Source: Caldilineales bacterium
GTDB lineage: Bacteria > Chloroflexota > Anaerolineae > JAAEKA01
Direction of reading: 5' to 3'
Assembly (NCBI GenBank): GCA_025055015.1
Contig: JANWYQ010000170.1
Coordinates: 1-36,213 of the forward strand
DNA length: 36,213 nt
Shown here in pieces: positions 32,343 to 36,213 of the stretch. The number at the start of each line of letters is the position of its first letter. Position 1 is the stretch's first letter. The notes under the pieces were generated by a model, which was given only the letters and a program-made list of their open reading frames with translations, made no database searches and had not been told where the DNA came from. The position numbers and the translations under genes are program-made.

Positions 32343-32621
32343 ATGGTCAACGCCATTGTGCTCATCAACGTGAAGCGCGGGCATGTCAACGATGTGGCCC
32401 AGCGGCTGGTGCAGCTGGATGGCGTCACCGAGGTGTTCTCTGTGGCGGGCCGCTACGACCTGGTGGCGATCCTGCGCACCCGCACCAACGAGCGCATCGC
32501 CGACCTGGTCACCCGCGACATCATGGCCATCGACGCGATCGAGCGCACCGAGACGCTGCTGGCCTTCCAGGTCTTCTCCGAGTACGACCTGGCCGCGATG
32601 TTTTCGATTGGGTTAGATTGA
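32343..32621 (+). CDS. Stand-alone Lrp/AsnC ligand-binding (RAM) domain protein
   Basis: A 92-residue protein consisting only of the RAM/ACT-like ligand-binding domain of Lrp/AsnC regulators, without a helix-turn-helix. The pattern matches well: NAIVLINVKRGHVNDVAQRL, then VTEVFSVAGRYDLVAILRT and RTETLLAFQVFSEYD. In full-length Lrp proteins the GxYD motif and its neighbours bind an amino acid and mediate octamer assembly. The ATG at 32343 has AAGGA about ten bases upstream, while an ATG at 32307 lacks a site. Such single-domain proteins may sense amino acids and modulate other Lrp-type regulators by mixed assembly. The nearby amino-acid catabolism genes make that idea plausible but unproven. 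Confidence 0.88.
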   Translation: MVNAIVLINVKRGHVNDVAQRLVQLDGVTEVFSVAGRYDLVAILRTRTNERIADLVTRDIMAIDAIERTETLLAFQVFSEYDLAAMFSIGLD

Positions 32622-32666
32622 CGGTCTACGCGCCTTCGACGGCGCCTCGGGCCTTACCCTCTGCAT

Positions 32667-32700
32667 CGCGGAGTTCGCACCCCCAGGTGCGAACTCCGCG
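32667..32700. terminator. Perfect 15-bp palindrome between convergent genes (GCGAACTCCGC family)
   Basis: CGCGGAGTTCGCACC (32667-32681), 4-nt loop, and its exact complement (32686-32700). It lies between the stops of the RAM-domain gene and the VWA gene, where it could terminate both transcripts, although no T-run is present. The same repeat family forms the array at 19067-19165. Confidence 0.6.
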
Positions 32701-32710
32701 GTAGACAGGA

Positions 32711-34087
32711 TTAGGAGCTCAACAGCCGATCCACCGCCACCGTGAGCTGCGCCAGGTTCCCCACCTCGAAGGCTGCGTCCACCAGGGGCAAGTAGGAGAG
32801 CATGTCGCTGTCGCCGCTCCCCCACATCGCAGGCGGCTCCGGGTTCAGCCAGATGATCCGCCGCGAGCGACGCTTGATCTCCTGCAGAAGGTCCAGCCGC
32901 GGGTTGTTGTAGTTGTTGCGCGCGTCCCCCAACACGATCACCGTGGTGCGGTGGTCAACGGCGTCCATGTAGCGCCGGCTGAAGGTGGCCAGGCTGTTGC
33001 CTAGGTCGGTGTTGTAGTAGCCGGGGGGCAGGCGGGTGAGGACCTCCTCCACGGCCCGCTGCGTGGGCAGCTCGGCGAAGGCCTGGCTGATCTCCTCCAT
33101 GTCGGCGATGAAGGCGAAGCTGCGCGCCCGGCCCACCTGGTCCTGGAGCTCGTAGATCAGGGTGAGCATGAACTCGGCGCAGTGCCGCATGGAGGTGCTC
33201 ACATCGCAGATCAGGGCCAGCTTGGGCTTGAGGTGGCGCTGCTTGAAGCGGATGTCCAAGGGCACGCCGCCGAAGCGCTGGTTGGCGCGGAGGGTGGCCT
33301 TGGCGTCCAGCTTGCCGGTCTTGCCGCGCTTGTGGCGCAGGGCCAGCCGACTGCGCAGGAGCGCAGCCAGGCGGCGGATCTGCTTGCGCAGCTCCTCGGC
33401 CTCGGCGTCGCTCAGGTAGCGAAAGGGACGGTGCATCAGGTCAGGGCCGGCCTGGGGGCGTCCCTCGTCGGCCAGGTTGCGGGCGATGCTGGCACCGGCG
33501 AAGCGCTCCACCTGCTCCTGCAGCGCGTCCATGTTGGCCTGCACCAACCCCTGCAGGCGCTCCAGCGTCTGGCGGTTCATGCCCATCTGGTTCAGCAGCT
33601 GCCACAGCTCCTGCAGCGCCTCTTGCACCTCCGGCATGCCCAGCGCGCGCAGCATCCGTTGCGCCATCCATCGGCTAAGGGCCGGGTGGTCCGCCTGGCG
33701 CAGCCCCACCAGCTGGCCCAGCTGGTCCAGCTCCTCCTGGCTGAGGGGCTTGCCCTGGAGCAGCCGCTGCAGCATCTCCCGCAGGCGGCCGGTGAACTGG
33801 CGGATGGCCTCTGCCAGCATCCGCATCTCCTCCGGCGAGAGGTCGTCGGCGCTGTTGAGCATGGCCGGCGGCGCGTCGGCCCCGAAGTAAAGGGGGAAGA
33901 GCTGTTCGAAGGTCGGGACGTCCTGCGGTTCCTTGATCAGCGTGCTGCGCAGGGCGATGCGAAAGCGATCGCGGTCCTGCACGCCCAGGGTCTCCACCGC
34001 GCGGAACGCGTCGGCGCTCTCCGCGATAGAAATCCGCACGCCGGCAGCCCGCAGCCCGGCGATGAAGTCAACGATGCGCTGTTCCAT
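32711..34087 (-). CDS. VWA domain protein (CoxE/ViaA-like)
   Basis: A 458-residue cytoplasmic protein with an N-terminal helical region rich in Leu, Gln and Glu (about 1-250) and a C-terminal von Willebrand A domain. The metal-ion-dependent adhesion site begins with DVSTSM at 295-300 (DxSxS), followed by YNTDLGNSL for the Thr position and VIVLGDARNNYNNP for the Asp. These are the hallmarks of CoxE-type VWA proteins, which work with MoxR AAA+ ATPases in metal-cofactor insertion or protein-complex maturation. The ATG at 34087 has GGAGG six bases upstream. It follows the MoxR gene by about 116 nt, with a heptamer array in between. The client of the pair is not evident here; no CO dehydrogenase genes are in the window. 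Confidence 0.9.
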   Translation of the reverse strand: MEQRIVDFIAGLRAAGVRISIAESADAFRAVETLGVQDRDRFRIALRSTLIKEPQDVPTFEQLFPLYFGADAPPAMLNSADDLSPEEMRMLAEAIRQFTGRLREMLQRLLQGKPLSQEELDQLGQLVGLRQADHPALSRWMAQRMLRALGMPEVQEALQELWQLLNQMGMNRQTLERLQGLVQANMDALQEQVERFAGASIARNLADEGRPQAGPDLMHRPFRYLSDAEAEELRKQIRRLAALLRSRLALRHKRGKTGKLDAKATLRANQRFGGVPLDIRFKQRHLKPKLALICDVSTSMRHCAEFMLTLIYELQDQVGRARSFAFIADMEEISQAFAELPTQRAVEEVLTRLPPGYYNTDLGNSLATFSRRYMDAVDHRTTVIVLGDARNNYNNPRLDLLQEIKRRSRRIIWLNPEPPAMWGSGDSDMLSYLPLVDAAFEVGNLAQLTVAVDRLLSS

Positions 34088-34104
34088 GGGAGGCCTCCGA
34101 AGGA

Positions 34105-34160
34105 GCGTAACGAGTCAGACGGAACGAGCATAGCGCAACGAGCGACGCGCCAGCCACAAC
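34105..34160. repeat. Heptamer array, class GNGNAAC
   Basis: Eight 7-mers: GCGTAAC, GAGTCAG, ACGGAAC, GAGCATA, GCGCAAC, GAGCGAC, GCGCCAG, CCACAAC. Same class as at 17354. It sits between the MoxR and VWA genes, inside an otherwise tight operon. Confidence 0.7.
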
Positions 34161-34203
34161 TCGCCGGCACCATGGTCCCTGGCGTGGCAATTACGCGTTG
34201 TGT

Positions 34204-35172
34204 TCAGTTCAACGGCCGATACGGCATGCCGGGCCGGGGCCGCGGGGGCTCGTCGCCGCCGTCGCCGGTGAGACGGCCGGTCTCCAGCGCGCGGCGGGCC
34301 CGCAGGATGTCGGCCTCGTGCTTCAGCAGCACGCTGAGGGTGTTTTCGACGGTTTGGCGGTCCAGGCTGTTGGCGTTGAGCATCACCAGCGCCTTGGCCC
34401 AGTCCAGCGTTTCGCTGATGCTGGGGTGTTTCTTGAGCTCCAGGCTGCGCAGGCGGTGCACCAGCTCCACGGCCTGGCGGGCCAGCTTGGGCGCCAGGTC
34501 GGGCACCTTTAGCCGCACGATGCGCAGCTCCGCCTCCACCGTGGGGTAGTCAATGAACAGGTAGAGGCAGCGGCGCTTGAGGGCCTCGCTGAGCTCGCGC
34601 GTGTTGTTGGAGGTGAGCAGCACGCCGGGGGTGTGCCGCGCCCGCAAGGTGCCCAGCTCCGGCACGCTCACCTGGAAGTCGCTCAGCACCTCCAGCAGAA
34701 ATGCCTCGAACTCCGGGTCGGTGCGGTCAATCTCGTCAATCAGCAGAATGGAAGGGGTCTCGGTGCGAATCGCCCGCAGCAGCGGCCGGGGCAGCAGGAA
34801 GCGCTCGGAGAAGAAGACGTCCTCCTCCTGCGCCAGCCGATCCGCCGCCTCGCTCAGGTTGCGGGCGTCGGCCAGCACCTCGGCCAGCTTGTCCCGCAGG
34901 AGCTGCGTGTAGAGCATCTGCTTGGCGTACTCCCACTCGTAGAGCGCCTTGGTCTCGTCCAGTCCCTCGTAGCACTGCAGGCGGATCAGCTCCTGGCGGG
35001 TGGCCGCAGCCCACGCCTTGCCCAGCTCTGTCTTGCCCACGCCGGCCGGCCCCTCGGCCAGGATCGGCTTGCCCAGCTTTTCGGCCAGGAAGAGGACGGT
35101 GGCGATCTCGTCGGAGGCGATGTACTGTTGTTCGGCCAGGGCCTGCTTCACGTGTTCGATGCTTTGAAACAT
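34204..35172 (-). CDS. MoxR-family AAA+ ATPase (CoxD-like)
   Basis: AAA+ ATPase of 322 residues that acts as a chaperone with the VWA protein encoded next to it. Walker A is GPAGVGKT at 41-48, Walker B LLIDEIDRTDPEFEAFLLEVL, sensor 1 VLLTSNNTRELSEALKRRC with the Arg finger region, and the C-terminal lid helices follow. The start is the ATG at 35172 with AAAGG upstream; an in-frame extension to 35265 lacks a site. Its QCYEGLDETKALYEWEYAKQ segment is typical of the CoxD/MoxR group. It is the first gene of the pair. Together the two likely remodel a metal enzyme or membrane complex. Confidence 0.92.
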   Translation of the reverse strand: MFQSIEHVKQALAEQQYIASDEIATVLFLAEKLGKPILAEGPAGVGKTELGKAWAAATRQELIRLQCYEGLDETKALYEWEYAKQMLYTQLLRDKLAEVLADARNLSEAADRLAQEEDVFFSERFLLPRPLLRAIRTETPSILLIDEIDRTDPEFEAFLLEVLSDFQVSVPELGTLRARHTPGVLLTSNNTRELSEALKRRCLYLFIDYPTVEAELRIVRLKVPDLAPKLARQAVELVHRLRSLELKKHPSISETLDWAKALVMLNANSLDRQTVENTLSVLLKHEADILRARRALETGRLTGDGGDEPPRPRPGMPYRPLN

Positions 35173-35280
35173 GGTATTTGCCTTTCTCTGTTCTGAGCGT
35201 GCCGTGTAACGGCATTCTGCGCCAAAGCAGGCGCCGGCGCCGTGAGCCGGGCTACGGTTCGTCAAAAGAGGGGCAGCCGG

Positions 35281-35700
35281 TCACTCTCCCACGATCTGCA
35301 CCACCAGCTCCCGCTGCCGGGGGCGGTTGTCGAAGTCCACGTACACGATCTGTTGCCACGTGCCCAGGGTCAGCCGGCCGGCCGTGAAGGGCACGGTGAG
35401 CGAAGGGCCCAGCAGGGCGGCCCGCACGTGGCTGTGGCCGTTGCCGTCGCCCCAGCGCAGGTTGTGCTGGTAAGGCCGGTCGGCCGGCGCGATCTCGTCG
35501 AACAGGCGGCGCAGGTCGGCCAGCGCGCCGGCCTCGTACTCGATGGTGGTGAGCCCGCTGGTGGAGCTGGGGCAGAAGAGGGTGACGATGCCCGCCTGCA
35601 GGCCGGAGCGCCGCACCGCGTCCTGCACCGCCTCGGTCAGGTCGTGCATGTCGGCGTGCCCGCGGGTACGCAGGCGGATGGTGTCAGTCTTGACGGCCAT
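35281..35700 (-). CDS. YjbQ family protein (UPF0047)
   Basis: A 139-residue protein of the YjbQ/UPF0047 family, annotated in some databases as a secondary thiamine-phosphate synthase. Family hallmarks: FCPSSTSGLTTIEYEAG near the middle and HSHVRAALLGPSLTVPF followed by GRLTLGTWQQIVYVDFDNRPRQRELVV at the C-terminus, with conserved His residues likely binding metal. The start is the ATG at 35700, with GGAGG nine bases upstream. The frame stays open to the end of the window, but that part reads through the G/C artefact and is not real. It is encoded upstream of the MoxR gene on the same strand, 108 nt away. Confidence 0.92.
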   Translation of the reverse strand: MAVKTDTIRLRTRGHADMHDLTEAVQDAVRRSGLQAGIVTLFCPSSTSGLTTIEYEAGALADLRRLFDEIAPADRPYQHNLRWGDGNGHSHVRAALLGPSLTVPFTAGRLTLGTWQQIVYVDFDNRPRQRELVVQIVGE

Positions 35701-35789
35701 GGCTTTAGCCTCCGGGTGCTGAGCGGAAGCCAGAGGTGGTCCCGAGCAGATGTCGCTGCAGACTTCTGCGGTAGCGAGAGCGCTGCGCC

Positions 35790-35818
35790 ATTGTACGCCA
35801 AGCTGGCCAGTCTGACAA
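35790..35818 (-). promoter_or_regulatory. Promoter of yjbQ (and possibly moxR-VWA)
   Basis: Minus strand TTGTCA (35818-35813), 17-bp spacer, TACAAT (35795-35790). One mismatch in each hexamer. A start near 35783 gives a leader of about 83 nt. Confidence 0.75.
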
Positions 35819-35839
35819 GGGCCCCGGCCGGCCTGGCGA

Positions 35840-35869
35840 TTGACAACGGCAGGCTGCCGTCGGTATAAT
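35840..35869 (+). promoter_or_regulatory. Consensus promoter pointing to the right end
   Basis: TTGACA (35840-35845), 18-bp spacer, TATAAT (35864-35869). Both hexamers are perfect. It is divergent from the yjbQ promoter. Whatever it drives begins near 35876 and is cut off by the artefact at the window end. Confidence 0.8.
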
Positions 35870-35948
35870 GGCCGTCGTCGGCGCTTGTGGGCCGGGCGGA
35901 CCGGTCGGCAGGTGGTGGCAGACCCGGCCCGACCTGTCCTAAGCAGCC

Positions 35949-36213
35949 TTGGCGAGCGGAGACCGCCCCCCCCCCCCCCCGGCGCAAGTCCGGCCGTGCC
36001 CCCCCCCGGTGGGGCCCCCCGGGGCCGCGCGCCCCAAGGCGGGGGGGGGGCCCGGGGACCCCACCCGCCGACCCCCCCGGCCCGGGGGGGCGGGCGGGGT
36101 GGGGGGCCTGGGCCGGCGCCGGGGCGGGGGGGGGGGGGCCCGGGGGGGCCCCCGGGGGGGGGGCCGGGCGGGACTGGCGCCGGGGGGCGGGGGGGGCGGT
36201 CTCCGCTCGCCAA
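35949..36213. other. Low-complexity G/C fold-back, probable sequencing/assembly artefact
   Basis: The 19 bases at 35949-35967 recur as their exact reverse complement at 36195-36213. Inside these arms further segments also match imperfectly in inverted orientation (CCGGCGCAAGTCC against the complement of the segment near 36170). The interior is nearly pure G and C with long homopolymers. This is what an error-rich fold-back of one strand onto the other looks like at a contig end. No gene is called here. Confidence 0.85.

Noticed and set aside
35876-35967. SRP (4.5S) RNA gene
   Set aside because: Only AAGCAGCC matches the conserved core; the GGAA tetraloop between the two core strands is missing and the rest runs into the artefact.
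35701-36213. Extension of the YjbQ frame to the window end as a proline/glycine-rich domain
   Set aside because: It translates the G/C fold-back artefact and crosses the yjbQ promoter.

Overview
This 36.2 kb, very GC-rich window looks like the end of a contig from a member of the Chloroflexota (Anaerolineae/Caldilineae-like). That placement is inference. It rests on lipoproteins and exported proteins with Thr/Pro-rich linkers, a b6-type cytochrome b with fused C-terminal half, a T-box-controlled valS, abundant heptanucleotide repeats, and near-consensus TTGACA/TATAAT promoters in a GC-rich background. No rRNA or tRNA gene was seen. No phage, transposase or CRISPR locus was found; the region reads as chromosomal housekeeping and accessory operons.

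Region by region. 1-4012 (minus strand): a quinol:cytochrome c oxidoreductase operon, in order Rieske protein, cytochrome b, diheme cytochrome c and a further cytochrome c that runs off the left edge, all behind a consensus promoter at 3983-4012. 4024-5409 (minus): ribosome rescue factor ArfB and a lipoprotein. 5685-8843 (minus): valS with a complete T-box leader, GUC specifier and terminator. 8861-14622 (minus): an exopolysaccharide module (chain-length/co-polymerase protein, Wzx-type flippase, WbpA-like nucleotide-sugar dehydrogenase) followed by a double-cyclophilin lipoprotein. 14685-17338 (minus): two tandem histidine phosphatases, a small membrane protein and a LysE-type exporter, interrupted by a large heptamer-repeat block. 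17441-19644: small genes (76-aa hypothetical, SRPBCC protein, transglutaminase-like protein, membrane protein). 19747-23090 (minus): an ABC exporter of one ATPase and two ABC-2 permeases. 23514-29009 (plus): class III aminotransferase, 1-pyrroline-5-carboxylate dehydrogenase and a 578-aa protein of unknown function. 29027-32120 (minus): metallophosphoesterase and a secreted subtilase. 32343-32621 (plus): stand-alone Lrp/AsnC ligand-binding domain. 32711-35172 (minus): VWA protein plus MoxR AAA+ ATPase. 35281-35818 (minus): YjbQ family enzyme. 35949-36213: a low-complexity G/C fold-back that looks like a sequencing or assembly artefact.

The most distinctive feature is a set of period-7 repeats. 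They fill intergenic gaps, and copies of one class also lie inside the valS coding sequence and inside the valS T-box leader. One block has an exact 77-bp (11 x 7) higher-order unit built as an inverted repeat around a conserved core of about 20 nt. Two further families of short palindromes (a CTTCAG-centred family and a GCGAACTCCGC family) are also dispersed here. The least understood gene is the 578-aa protein downstream of the P5C dehydrogenase. Its C-terminal half carries motifs reminiscent of nucleoside phosphorylases.
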